From positions 558,001 through 622,000 of the forward strand of contig NZ_CP022188.1 of the NCBI RefSeq assembly GCF_003111665.1: 64,000 nt of DNA, in the 5' to 3' direction. The notes below the pieces were generated by a model. That model searched no databases. It worked only from the letters and a program-made list of their open reading frames with translations, and was not told the DNA's origin. The number at the start of each line of letters is the position of its first letter. Positions within the stretch are counted from its first letter, which is position 1. The position numbers and the translations under genes were made by a program. This document shows positions 1 to 8,889 of this stretch, in pieces. This stretch comes from Parazoarcus communis (GTDB lineage Bacteria; Pseudomonadota; Gammaproteobacteria; Burkholderiales; Rhodocyclaceae).

Positions 1-3000
1 AGCGTCAGCCATCGCCGACTGCTGCAGTGGCAGCCCTCCAGCGAAGTCGACCGCGAAGCCTCCACGCACCAGCGCAGCGGCCTTGGCGCTGCATTCCGGA
101 GCATGGCCGCCGGCCCTGTGATCGCGGGCACGATCGCAATCTGGCTGGCCATCGACAAACCGGATTCCCTGCTGTTCGTCGCCCCCCTGTTGCTGCTCTG
201 GTTCGCATCTCCCGCCATCGCCTGGTGGATCAGTCGCCCAGTGTCACGCCGGGAGGCCGCCCTGACGACCGAACAGACCCTGTTCCTGCGGACACTGGCG
301 CGCCGGACCTGGGCCTTCTTTGACACATTTGTCGGCCCTGCCGACCACTGGCTTCCCCCCGACAACTTTCAGCAGTACCGCAAACCCGTCGTCGCCCACC
401 GCACGTCGCCGACCAACATCGGCCTGGCCTTGCTGGCGAATCTGACGGCCTATGACTTCGGCTACCACCCCGCCGGAAAGCTCGCCGAACGCACCTCCCG
501 TACGCTTGAGACCATGGCGGGCCTTGAGCGCTACCGCGGCCACTTCTACAACTGGTACGACACCGAAACCTTGCAGCCGCTGCCACCGCGCTACATCTCT
601 ACGGTCGATAGCGGCAATCTCGCGGGCCACCTCCTCACCTTGCAGGGCGGCCTCCTTGCCCTCGCGGATGACCCCATCCTGCCACCCCAGCTGTTCGACG
701 GCTTGAATGACACCCTGGAACTCCTGTTCGAGACCAGCCAGTCAGCAGACCACGGCCCCCTTATCGCATTCAGACAGACGCTGAACGGGATTGCAGACGC
801 ACCCGGGCAGACGCTCGGAGCAATCCGGACGGCCCTCGAAGTGCTGGCGGACAGCAACGCAGTCATCATCGCCCAGCGCATCGAAGCGCCTGCCGAGACC
901 GGAAACACACCGCACGCAATCGAGGCCAACCGTTGGGCCCAGGCCCTGGCGCAGCAGGTGGACGACGCGCTCGCCGAGCTGACCCATCTGGCGCCGTGGC
1001 TGCAGCTGCCTCTTGCACCGCCGGGGCTGATGGACATCGAGGCCAGGATGCCCGGCATTCCGACGCTGCAGGCGCTGGCGAAAATGGACACGCTGCTGTG
1101 TCCGCAGATCGACGAGGAGGCCGACGCCAGCGCGACCAACGCCGAACGCAGCTGGCTTGTCGATCTGCAGGACGCAGTCATCAAGGCGAGCAGCCGTGCG
1201 CGCGACCGCATCGCGCGCCTGCAGGCACTTGCCCGGCAATCCGGCGATTTTGCGCTCATGGAGTACGACTTCCTGTTCGACAAGTCACGCCATCTGCTGA
1301 CGATCGGCTACAACGTGCAGGAACGGCGCGTGGACGGGAGCTGCTACGACCTGCTGGCCTCCGAGGTGCGGCTTGCCAGTTTCGTGGCGATTGCCCAGGG
1401 CCAGTTGCCCCAGGCGAGCTGGTTCGCACTCGGCCGGCTGCTCACCAGTGCAGGCGGCAAGCCGGTGCTGCTGTCGTGGAGCGGGTCGATGTTCGAGTAC
1501 CTGATGCCGCTGCTGGTAATGCCCACCTATGACAACACCCTGCTCGACCAGACCTGCAAGGCAGCGGTCGCACGACAGATCGATTACGGGCAGCAGCGGG
1601 GGGTGCCCTGGGGCATTTCGGAGTCGGCGTACAACACGGTGGATACCCAGCTGACCTATCAGTACCGCGCTTTTGGCGTACCCGGCCTGGGACTCAAGCG
1701 CGGATTGGCCGACGATCTGGTCGTGGCCCCCTACGCATCGGTCCTGGCGCTGATGGTCGCCCCCGAGGCGGCCTGCCGAAACCTCCAGCGCCTGGCGGCC
1801 GAAGGCTTCCTTGGCCAATTTGGCATGTTCGAGGCCATCGACTACACGCCTTCGCGGCAACGCCGGGATCAGGAGTGGGCAACGGTGCATGCCTTCATGG
1901 CGCACCATCAGGGCATGAGTCTGCTCGCCCTGGCCTATGAAATACTCGACCGCCCGATGCAACGGCGTTTCGAATCCAATCTTCAGTTTCAGGCGGTCAT
2001 GCTCTTGCTCCAGGAGCGGATTCCGAAAACCGCCATCCTGTTCTCCAACGCAACCGAGTTCTCCGACCTGCGAACGGGTTCAGTCCCCGCAGCGGTCCCG
2101 ATCAGGCACTTCACGACTGCGGACACGCCCGCACCCGAAGTGCAACTGCTGTCCAATGGTTCCTACCACGTGATGCTGACCAACAGCGGCGGGGGCTACA
2201 GCCGCTGGAAAGATCTCGCCGTGACACGCTGGCGCGAGGACGGCATCGAGGACAATCACGGCGCCTTCTGTTACGTCCGCGACCTGACGCCGGGAGGCGG
2301 CAATGCGTTCTGGTCAACGACCCACCAGCCTGCGCTCAAACGCACAGACCGCTATGAAGCGATCTTCTCCGAGGGGCGAGCCGAGTTTCGGCGCTGGGAC
2401 AGGCTCGCAGGCACGGATGAAGGCGAGCTCGAGACCTACACCGAAATCGTCGTGTCGCCGGAGGATGACATCGAGCTGCGCCGGGTCCGCATCACAAACT
2501 GCTCACGGCAACGCCGGGACATCGAACTCACCAGCTATGCCGAAGTCGTGATTGCACCGCCCGCTGCGGACGCACTGCACCCGGCCTTTTCCAAGCTCTT
2601 TGTCCAGACCGAGATTCTTGCGCAGCAGCAGGCGATCCTGTGCATGCGCCGGCCCCGCTCGGCGAACGAGCCGACGCCGTGGATGATGCACCTGATGATC
2701 GTCCGTGGCCCCCAAGCCGAAGCGGCATCGTTCGAAACCGACCGCCTTCGCTTCATCGGACGCACCCGCACGACCGCCGACCCTGCGGCGATGCATGAAG
2801 CCGGCGCGCTTTCCGGCACCTGTGGATCGGTGCTCGACCCAATCGCAGCGATTCGCCAGATTGTCTCCATCGAACCCGAGCAGACAGTGACCCTCGACAT
2901 CGTCTCCGGCATGGCGCCGACGCGGGAAATGGCCGTCTGCCTGGTAGACAAGTTCCAGGACCGGCACATGGCAGACCGCGTCTTCGATCTGGCGTGGACG

Positions 3001-6000
3001 CACAGCCAGGTGGTGCTGCAGCAGATCAACGCCAGCGAATCCGACGCCATGCTCTACGCGCGCCTGGCCGGTCCGGTGATTCACGCAAACGCCAGATTGC
3101 GGTCAGACCCCGCGCTGCTGATCAGGAACCGCCGCGGACAGTCCGGGCTGTGGGGCTACGCCATATCGGGCGACCTGCCCATCGTGTTGCTGCAGATCGG
3201 CAACGCCGCCCATATCGACCTCGTCCGTCACCTCGTGCAGGCGCACGCCTACTGGCGCCTGCGCGGGCTCGCCGTGGACCTGGTGATCTGGAACGAGGAC
3301 CATGCCGGCTACCGGCAACGCCTGCAGGAAGAGATCATCGGGCTGATCGCCTCGGACATGGGCGCCAGCGTGATCGACCAGCCGGGCGGAATCTTCGTGC
3401 GTCCGGCCGAGCTGATTTCGGCCGAGGACCGGCTCCTGTTCCATGCCGTAGCCCGGGCCGTGATCACCGATGGCAATGGGAGTCTGGAGGAACAGCTAGA
3501 CCATCGCCCCCCCGCCAAAGCGGCACCCATGCCCGCCCTCAAAGCCGTTAGCCGGGCCTACGCTGACAGCCCGGACGCTGCCGTCGATTGCGGTGAGCGG
3601 ATCCTGTTCAACGGGTCGGGCGGCTTCACCCCCGACGGCCGCGAATATGTCATCACCCTGGCGCCCGGACAGGTCACCCCCGCCCCCTGGGTCAACGTCC
3701 TCGCAAATGCCCAGTTCGGGACCATCGTGTCAGAGAGCGGCTCGGCCTACACCTGGAGCGAGAACGCGCACGAATTCCGCCTCACGCCCTGGCACAACGA
3801 TCCGGTGAGCGATCCCAGCGGCGAAGCCCTCTACCTGCGGGACGAGGAAAGTGGCCTGATCTGGTCTCCCACGCCACTGCCGGTGCGTGCCGCCAGCCCG
3901 TATGTGATCCGCCACGGCTTTGGCTACAGCGTTTTCGAGACCCGGTCGATGGGCATTCATTCATGCCTTACTGTATTCGTGGCGAAGGATGCCGCGGTGA
4001 AGTTCATGGCCTTGAAGCTCAGGAACGACTCGCCCCGGCCGCGGCGCCTTTCTGCTACCGCCTATATCGAGTGGGTACTCGGGGATCTGCGCGAGAAGTC
4101 GGCCATGCATGTGAGCACCGAGCTCGCCTCGCCCAGCGGTGCGCTGTATGCGCGCAACCCCTATGGCACCGAATTCGGCGGGCGCGTCGCCTTCCTCCAC
4201 ACCGACGCACCGAACCGCACAGTCACAGGCGACCGGGCAGAGTTTCTGGGGCGCAACGGAAGCCTGCAGGCCCCGACGGCGCTGAAGCGTGCCGGGCTGT
4301 CCGGTCGGGTGGGCGCAGGGCTGGACCCCTGCGGCGCCATCCAGGTGGCTGTCGAACTTGCGCCGGGCGAGGAGCGCGAGATCGTGTTCCGCCTCGGGGC
4401 AGGGACTGATCTTGCCGAGGCCGCCGCGCTCGTGCAGCGCTTCAGCGGCACCGCCGCGTCGAACACGGCGCTGGACGATATCAAAGCGTACTGGCGCGAT
4501 GTGCTCGGTGTCGTGCAGATCGCTACGCCAGACCCAGGCCTCGACGTACTCGTCAATGGCTGGCTGATCTACCAGGTGCTGGGCGGCCGCCTGTGGGCGC
4601 GCAGCGGTTACTACCAGTCGGGAGGCGCCTTCGGTTTCCGCGATCAGTTGCAGGATGTGATGGCCCTTGTGCATGCGGCCCCCGACCAGGTGCGCGCGCA
4701 CCTGCTCCTGTGCGCGAGCCGCCAGTTTGTGGAAGGAGACGTGCAACACTGGTGGCACCCACCCTCAGGCCGCGGCGTACGTACCCGATGTTCCGACGAT
4801 TTCCTGTGGCTGCCCCTGGCGGTGAGCCGCTATGTGACGGTCACGGGTGATAACGCGGTACTGGACGAATCGGTACGATACCTTGAAGGCCGTCTGATCA
4901 ATTCGGAGGACGAGTCCTACTACGATCTGCCCGGGCACTCCAGCGTCAGCGCCACCCTCTACGACCACTGCGTGCAGGCCATCCGTCACGGACTCCGACT
5001 GGGCGTACACGGTCTGCCCCTGATGGGTTCCGGGGACTGGAACGACGGCATGAACCGGGTGGGGCTCGCCGGCAAGGGCGAGAGCATCTGGCTGGGCTTC
5101 TTCCTGTGTGAAGTGCTCCGGCAGTTCGCCGCTTTGGCGACCAACCGGGGCGATACGGCCTTTGCCTCCCTGTGCACCGCGCAACGGGAAGACCTGCGGC
5201 GCAATCTCGAGGCGCATGGCTGGGACGGCGAATGGTATCTGCGGGCCTACTTCGACGACGGTTCGCAGCTGGGCTCGGCCGCCAACACGGAATGCAGGAT
5301 CGACTCCATCGCTCAAAGCTGGGCCGTACTCTCGGGCGCGGGTAATCCTGCTCGCGCCCGCACTGCAATGAGCGCAGTAGACCAACACCTGGTGCGTCGT
5401 GGCGATGGTCTCATCCAGCTCCTCGACCCTCCCTTCGACCGGATGGACCTCGACCCGGGCTACATCCGCGGCTACGTGCCTGGCGTCCGCGAAAACGGCG
5501 GCCAATACACCCATGCTGCGGTGTGGGTCGCGATGGCCTTTGCCGAACAGGGTGACGCGCTGCGCGCATGGGAGCTGTTCAGGCTGATCAACCCGGTGAA
5601 CCACGCGCTGTCCGCAGAAGCCGTTGAGGTCTACAAAGTCGAACCGTTTGTCGTCACGGCCGACGTCTACGCCCGCGCGCCCCACGCCGGTCGGGGCGGC
5701 TGGAGTTGGCATACCGGCGCCGCCGGCTGGATGTACCGACTGACCGTGGAGTCGCTACTGGGTCTGAAGCGCGAGGGCGATGTCCTGCACATCAACCCTT
5801 CCCTGCCTGCCGACTGGCCCGGCCTCACGATGCGGTTCCGCCATGGAAGCACGTCCTACAACATCGTCGTCTCCCAATCCGGCGGCGGCGAAGCCGGGGT
5901 AACTCGCATGGAACTGGATGGCGCCGAGGTGCCCGGGCGGAGCATCCCGCTGCTGGACGACCATCTGAAGCACGATCTCCACGTCCGGGTCGGCAGCGGC

Positions 6001-6015
6001 GATCCCGGCGGGTAG
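1..6015 (+). CDS. ndvB: NdvB-like cyclic beta-glucan synthase/phosphorylase, 3' part (5' end outside window)
   Basis: The frame is open from the first base, so the gene begins upstream and only about 2,000 C-terminal codons are present; an internal ATG at 103 is not a credible start. Seen here: a hydrophobic stretch near nt 110-235 (last membrane helices after the missing glycosyltransferase 84 domain), a glycoamylase-like segment around nt 1300-2000 (NVQERRVDGSCYD), and a C-terminal GH94 phosphorylase domain with YYQSGGAFGFRDQLQD (about nt 4609-4656) and GSGDWNDGMNRVG (about nt 5026-5064), which carries the presumed catalytic Asp. In the NdvB family these parts make, cyclise and trim periplasmic beta-1,2-glucans. 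The exact linkage cannot be read from sequence. It ends in TAG, followed by a small hairpin, and the next gene is an unrelated arsenic operon. Confidence 0.88.
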   Translation, partial: SVSHRRLLQWQPSSEVDREASTHQRSGLGAAFRSMAAGPVIAGTIAIWLAIDKPDSLLFVAPLLLLWFASPAIAWWISRPVSRREAALTTEQTLFLRTLARRTWAFFDTFVGPADHWLPPDNFQQYRKPVVAHRTSPTNIGLALLANLTAYDFGYHPAGKLAERTSRTLETMAGLERYRGHFYNWYDTETLQPLPPRYISTVDSGNLAGHLLTLQGGLLALADDPILPPQLFDGLNDTLELLFETSQSADHGPLIAFRQTLNGIADAPGQTLGAIRTALEVLADSNAVIIAQRIEAPAETGNTPHAIEANRWAQALAQQVDDALAELTHLAPWLQLPLAPPGLMDIEARMPGIPTLQALAKMDTLLCPQIDEEADASATNAERSWLVDLQDAVIKASSRARDRIARLQALARQSGDFALMEYDFLFDKSRHLLTIGYNVQERRVDGSCYDLLASEVRLASFVAIAQGQLPQASWFALGRLLTSAGGKPVLLSWSGSMFEYLMPLLVMPTYDNTLLDQTCKAAVARQIDYGQQRGVPWGISESAYNTVDTQLTYQYRAFGVPGLGLKRGLADDLVVAPYASVLALMVAPEAACRNLQRLAAEGFLGQFGMFEAIDYTPSRQRRDQEWATVHAFMAHHQGMSLLALAYEILDRPMQRRFESNLQFQAVMLLLQERIPKTAILFSNATEFSDLRTGSVPAAVPIRHFTTADTPAPEVQLLSNGSYHVMLTNSGGGYSRWKDLAVTRWREDGIEDNHGAFCYVRDLTPGGGNAFWSTTHQPALKRTDRYEAIFSEGRAEFRRWDRLAGTDEGELETYTEIVVSPEDDIELRRVRITNCSRQRRDIELTSYAEVVIAPPAADALHPAFSKLFVQTEILAQQQAILCMRRPRSANEPTPWMMHLMIVRGPQAEAASFETDRLRFIGRTRTTADPAAMHEAGALSGTCGSVLDPIAAIRQIVSIEPEQTVTLDIVSGMAPTREMAVCLVDKFQDRHMADRVFDLAWTHSQVVLQQINASESDAMLYARLAGPVIHANARLRSDPALLIRNRRGQSGLWGYAISGDLPIVLLQIGNAAHIDLVRHLVQAHAYWRLRGLAVDLVIWNEDHAGYRQRLQEEIIGLIASDMGASVIDQPGGIFVRPAELISAEDRLLFHAVARAVITDGNGSLEEQLDHRPPAKAAPMPALKAVSRAYADSPDAAVDCGERILFNGSGGFTPDGREYVITLAPGQVTPAPWVNVLANAQFGTIVSESGSAYTWSENAHEFRLTPWHNDPVSDPSGEALYLRDEESGLIWSPTPLPVRAASPYVIRHGFGYSVFETRSMGIHSCLTVFVAKDAAVKFMALKLRNDSPRPRRLSATAYIEWVLGDLREKSAMHVSTELASPSGALYARNPYGTEFGGRVAFLHTDAPNRTVTGDRAEFLGRNGSLQAPTALKRAGLSGRVGAGLDPCGAIQVAVELAPGEEREIVFRLGAGTDLAEAAALVQRFSGTAASNTALDDIKAYWRDVLGVVQIATPDPGLDVLVNGWLIYQVLGGRLWARSGYYQSGGAFGFRDQLQDVMALVHAAPDQVRAHLLLCASRQFVEGDVQHWWHPPSGRGVRTRCSDDFLWLPLAVSRYVTVTGDNAVLDESVRYLEGRLINSEDESYYDLPGHSSVSATLYDHCVQAIRHGLRLGVHGLPLMGSGDWNDGMNRVGLAGKGESIWLGFFLCEVLRQFAALATNRGDTAFASLCTAQREDLRRNLEAHGWDGEWYLRAYFDDGSQLGSAANTECRIDSIAQSWAVLSGAGNPARARTAMSAVDQHLVRRGDGLIQLLDPPFDRMDLDPGYIRGYVPGVRENGGQYTHAAVWVAMAFAEQGDALRAWELFRLINPVNHALSAEAVEVYKVEPFVVTADVYARAPHAGRGGWSWHTGAAGWMYRLTVESLLGLKREGDVLHINPSLPADWPGLTMRFRHGSTSYNIVVSQSGGGEAGVTRMELDGAEVPGRSIPLLDDHLKHDLHVRVGSGDPGG

Positions 6016-6017
6016 GC

Positions 6018-6039
6018 CCAGCCCCCGCCGGGCTGGTTT
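6018..6039 (+). terminator. Short GC hairpin with T3 tail after the glucan synthase gene
   Basis: A 7-bp perfect stem (CCAGCCC / GGGCTGG) with a 5-nt loop is followed by TTT, starting 2 nt after the TAG stop. The tail is short for an intrinsic terminator, so efficiency is uncertain. It separates the glucan gene from the arsenic operon. Confidence 0.5.
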
Positions 6040-6070
6040 CTGCAACAAAAACTTCATCCTCGTTCGTCCA

Positions 6071-6091
6071 TATTTCGATAATATTCGAACT
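6071..6091 (+). promoter_or_regulatory. arsR operator overlapping the -10 region
   Basis: An imperfect inverted repeat TTCGATAATATTCGAA lies at 6074-6089 (outer arms TTCGA/TCGAA) and ends 2 nt before the arsR ATG. GATAAT at 6077-6082 is a good -10 candidate, which would put the transcript start at or within a few bases of the ATG. No Shine-Dalgarno is visible. ArsR-family repressors typically bind such AT-rich palindromes over the promoter, so autoregulation of the operon is inferred. Confidence 0.6.
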
Positions 6092-6463
6092 ATGGAAACG
6101 TTAAACGCAGCCGAACTCCTCGCCGCCCTGGGTCATGAATCCCGCCTGAGCATCTTCAGACTGCTGGTGGAAGCCGGACCTGAAGGCGTTCATGCGAGTT
6201 CAATCGGGGAGCAGCTCGGCATGGCGCCGGCCACGCTGTCCTTCCACCTTGCGCATCTGAGCCGGGTCGGGCTGATTCGCGGGCAGAAGGAGAGCCGCTT
6301 CATCCGCTACACGGCCGAGTTTCCAACCATGGACGAACTGATCGTCTTTCTGACCAGCAACTGCTGCCAGGGCGAGGCCTGCCTGCCCAAGGCAAGCGCA
6401 TGCAGCACGGCGGCACAGGGTCGAAACCTGAAGACCGACACACACACCTGCAAGGAGCCCTGA
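6092..6463 (+). CDS. arsR: ArsR-family metalloid-responsive repressor
   Basis: A 123-residue winged-helix regulator of the ArsR/SmtB family. The HTH core (ALGHESRLSIFRLL, then MAPATLSFHLAHLSRVGLI at about residues 44-62) is typical. Cysteines cluster in the C-terminal part (Cys91, Cys92, Cys97, Cys104, Cys120). This matches the type of ArsR whose arsenite site lies near the C-terminus rather than in the DNA-recognition helix; which Cys bind As(III) is inference. It is the first gene of the ars operon and its stop codon is 2 nt before the next start. The start has no ribosome-binding site and sits directly behind the operator, which suggests leaderless translation. Confidence 0.93.
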   Translation: METLNAAELLAALGHESRLSIFRLLVEAGPEGVHASSIGEQLGMAPATLSFHLAHLSRVGLIRGQKESRFIRYTAEFPTMDELIVFLTSNCCQGEACLPKASACSTAAQGRNLKTDTHTCKEP

Positions 6464-6465
6464 TT

Positions 6466-6972
6466 GTGGAACGCCCGCTCAACGTCCTGTTTCTGTGCAC
6501 AGGCAACTCGGCCCGCAGCATTCTGGCCGAAGCCATTCTGAACCACTCCGGGAAGGGACGCTTCAACGCCTTCAGTGCCGGCAGCCACCCCAGCGGCACA
6601 GTCAATCCCCTCGTCCTCGAACTGCTCAAGCAGCAGGGATTTGCCACCGAGGGCCTGCGCAGCAAGGCCTGGTCCGAGTTCGCCACACCCGACTCACCCA
6701 AACTGGATTTCGTGTTCACCGTGTGCGACAACGCCGCGGGTGAAGTGTGCCCGGTCTGGCCCGGCCAGCCGATGACGGCGCACTGGGGCATCGAAGACCC
6801 GGCAGCGGTGACGGGTGACGATACTGCCAGGCGTCAAGCCGTATCCAGGGCGCTGCACATGCTGAATCGTCGTATCGCGCTCTTCACCAACCTGCCCTTT
6901 GCCAAGCTCGACCGCCTGTCGTTACAGAACAAGCTCGACACCATCGGCGACTTGCGCAAGCAGGGCGAATGA
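6466..6972 (+). CDS. arsC: Arsenate reductase, low-molecular-weight phosphatase fold (first copy)
   Basis: A 168-residue protein with a GTG start supported by AAGGAG 8 nt upstream; longer in-frame starts would lie inside arsR. The phosphatase loop CTGNSARS (Cys11-X5-Arg17) is at the N-terminus, and TVCDNAAGEVCP supplies Cys87 and Cys95. This resembles the ArsC/LMW-PTP fold that reduces arsenate to arsenite through a Cys relay. The loop has Ala where the second copy has Cys, and the C-terminal half (PMTAHWGIEDP, then an extra helical tail) differs from the next gene. It may therefore use a different thiol partner (mycothiol/glutaredoxin-like versus thioredoxin); that is inference. Confidence 0.88.
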   Translation: MERPLNVLFLCTGNSARSILAEAILNHSGKGRFNAFSAGSHPSGTVNPLVLELLKQQGFATEGLRSKAWSEFATPDSPKLDFVFTVCDNAAGEVCPVWPGQPMTAHWGIEDPAAVTGDDTARRQAVSRALHMLNRRIALFTNLPFAKLDRLSLQNKLDTIGDLRKQGE

Positions 6973-6999
6973 ACACCAACGACTGAAAACAATACCGAA

Positions 7000-7413
7000 A
7001 TGAGTACTCTCAAGACCGTGCTGGTGTTATGCACCGGAAACTCCTGCCGCTCGCAGATGGCCGAAGCGATCCTCAACCATGAGCTTGGCGACCGGGTTCG
7101 CGCCCTGTCGGCGGGCACGCTGCCGCAGCCGAAGGTTGCCGATGGCGCGATCGAGGCCTTGAAGGCCGCCGGCCTGCCGACCGCGGGCCTTCACCCCAAG
7201 ACCATCGACGCCGTGATCGACGAGCCGATCGACCTGGTGGTGACCGTGTGCGACAACGCCAAGGAAAGCTGCCCGATCTTCCCGCGTGTGGTGCCGCGCA
7301 TGCACATGCCCTTTCACGACCCGCATGGCGAACCGCTGGAGAGTTTCATCAAGGTACGCGACGAAATCCGGACGCAGCTGATTCCCGCTGTCCGGACTGC
7401 ACTGGAGCGGTGA
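7000..7413 (+). CDS. arsC: Arsenate reductase, thioredoxin-type LMW phosphatase fold (second copy)
   Basis: A 137-residue protein with P-loop CTGNSCRS (Cys11, Arg17) and TVCDNAKESCP (Cys84, Cys91). These are the three-cysteine relay residues expected of thioredoxin-coupled ArsC from the low-molecular-weight tyrosine phosphatase fold. It converts arsenate to arsenite in the cytoplasm for export by the ACR3 permease encoded 3 nt downstream. It is clearly not a recent duplicate of the preceding arsC: length, tail and the loop residue before Arg differ. The start ATG follows a 27-nt gap after the first copy. Confidence 0.9.
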   Translation: MSTLKTVLVLCTGNSCRSQMAEAILNHELGDRVRALSAGTLPQPKVADGAIEALKAAGLPTAGLHPKTIDAVIDEPIDLVVTVCDNAKESCPIFPRVVPRMHMPFHDPHGEPLESFIKVRDEIRTQLIPAVRTALER

Positions 7414-7416
7414 ACG

Positions 7417-8484
7417 ATGTCTGCACAATGTGAAGCAACTGCCAAGCTTGCCGCCGGCGCGCCGATGAGTGTTTTCGAGCGCTACCTGACGGTGTGGGTG
7501 TTCCTGTGCATCGTGACCGGGATTACGCTCGGGGAGTTCGCACCGGGCGTGTTCCAGACCATTGGCCGCATGGAATACGCACAGGTGAATCTGCCCGTCG
7601 GCCTGCTGATCTGGGTGATGGTGATCCCGATGCTGGTCAAGGTCGATTTCGGCGCGCTGAATGAAGTCAGGCAGCACGTGCGCGGCATCGGCGTGACCCT
7701 GTTCGTGAACTGGCTGGTGAAGCCGTTCTCCATGGCATTTCTCGGCTGGCTCTTCATTCGCCACCTGTTTGCGCCGATGCTGCCGGCCGATCAGATCGAC
7801 AGCTATATTGCCGGCCTCATCCTGCTCGCCGCGGCGCCGTGCACCGCGATGGTGTTCGTGTGGAGCAAGCTGACCAATGGCGACCCTTTGTTCACGCTGT
7901 CGCAGGTAGCGCTGAACGACGCCATCATGGTGTTCGCCTTCGCGCCGCTGGTCGGCCTGCTGCTTGGCATCTCGGCAATCACCGTGCCGTGGGCCACACT
8001 GGTGACCTCGGTGGTGCTGTACATCGTGATCCCGGTCATCATCGCCCAGGTGTGGCGCAAGATGCTGCTTGCCAAGGGCCAGGCCGCTTTTGACGCCGCG
8101 ATGGAGAAGATCGGCCCGTGGTCGATTGCTGCACTGCTGCTGACGCTGATCCTGCTGTTCGCCTTCCAGGGCGAGGCGATCCTCCGGCAGCCGCTGATCA
8201 TCGCGCTGCTGGCCGTGCCCATCCTGATCCAGGTGTTCTTCAATTCGGCGCTGGCCTACTGGCTGAACCGTGCCGTCGGTGAGAAGCACAACGTGGCCTG
8301 CCCGTCTGCGCTGATCGGTGCGTCGAACTTCTTCGAGCTCGCGGTAGCCGCTGCCATCGCCATCTTCGGTTTCAACTCGGGCGCGGCGCTGGCTACGGTG
8401 GTGGGCGTGCTGATCGAAGTGCCGGTGATGCTGCTGGTGGTGAAGGTCGTGAATTCGTCGAAGGGCTGGTACGAAGCCCGTTAG
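7417..8484 (+). CDS. acr3: ACR3-family arsenite efflux permease
   Basis: A 355-residue polytopic membrane protein with about ten hydrophobic segments. The fourth-helix motif AAAPCTAMVFVWS contains Cys142, the conserved cysteine essential in ACR3 carriers. This is the BASS-superfamily ACR3 type, not the ArsB type. It exports arsenite across the inner membrane, and the arsA and arsD genes downstream suggest it can be ATP-energised by ArsA. The ATG is 3 nt after the arsC stop, with GGAGCGG upstream as ribosome-binding site. A later Met (residue 17) is a possible alternative start. Confidence 0.95.
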   Translation: MSAQCEATAKLAAGAPMSVFERYLTVWVFLCIVTGITLGEFAPGVFQTIGRMEYAQVNLPVGLLIWVMVIPMLVKVDFGALNEVRQHVRGIGVTLFVNWLVKPFSMAFLGWLFIRHLFAPMLPADQIDSYIAGLILLAAAPCTAMVFVWSKLTNGDPLFTLSQVALNDAIMVFAFAPLVGLLLGISAITVPWATLVTSVVLYIVIPVIIAQVWRKMLLAKGQAAFDAAMEKIGPWSIAALLLTLILLFAFQGEAILRQPLIIALLAVPILIQVFFNSALAYWLNRAVGEKHNVACPSALIGASNFFELAVAAAIAIFGFNSGAALATVVGVLIEVPVMLLVVKVVNSSKGWYEAR

Positions 8485-8501
8485 TCTCCAGGAAGATCGT
8501 C

Positions 8502-8873
8502 ATGAAAAAACTCGAAGTCTTTGATCCTGCGATGTGCTGCTCCACCGGCGTGTGCGGTGTCGATGTCGACCCGGTGCTGGCCCAGTTCGCGGCCGACCTG
8601 AAGTGGGTCGAGGAACACGGTATCAGCGTCGCGCGCCACAACCTCGGTCAGGAGCCCCAGGCTTTCGTGGCCAACCCGGCGGTGGTCAAGGAGATGGAAG
8701 CGGGCATGGAGCGCCTGCCCATCCTCGCGGTGGACGGCCACATCGTGTCGACCGGCATGTACCCGTCACGGCTGCAGCTGGCGCAAAAGCTCGGCATTAC
8801 GCTGACCCGCGACGAGAAACCCCGCATCAAGGCCGGCAGCCCGTGCTGCTCGCCCGACTCCGGTTGCTGCTGA
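8502..8873 (+). CDS. arsD: ArsD arsenite metallochaperone
   Basis: A 123-residue protein starting MKKLEVFDPAMCCSTGVCG. Cys12, Cys13 and Cys18 match exactly the As(III)-binding triad of ArsD, and the C-terminus carries two further Cys pairs (PCCSPDSGCC), as in several proteobacterial ArsD proteins. ArsD hands arsenite to the ArsA ATPase, encoded 16 nt downstream. Length is usual for the family. Confidence 0.95.
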   Translation: MKKLEVFDPAMCCSTGVCGVDVDPVLAQFAADLKWVEEHGISVARHNLGQEPQAFVANPAVVKEMEAGMERLPILAVDGHIVSTGMYPSRLQLAQKLGITLTRDEKPRIKAGSPCCSPDSGCC

Positions 8874-8889
8874 GGCAAGGGAGCAGACC

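Noticed and set aside
1..102. Treating ATG 103 as the start of the glucan synthase gene
   Set aside because: The frame is open to base 1 and reads on in family-like sequence, so the gene is truncated by the window rather than starting here.
7027..8289. A 420-codon minus-strand frame over arsC2 and acr3
   Set aside because: Gln/His/Asp-rich shadow of two well-supported genes.
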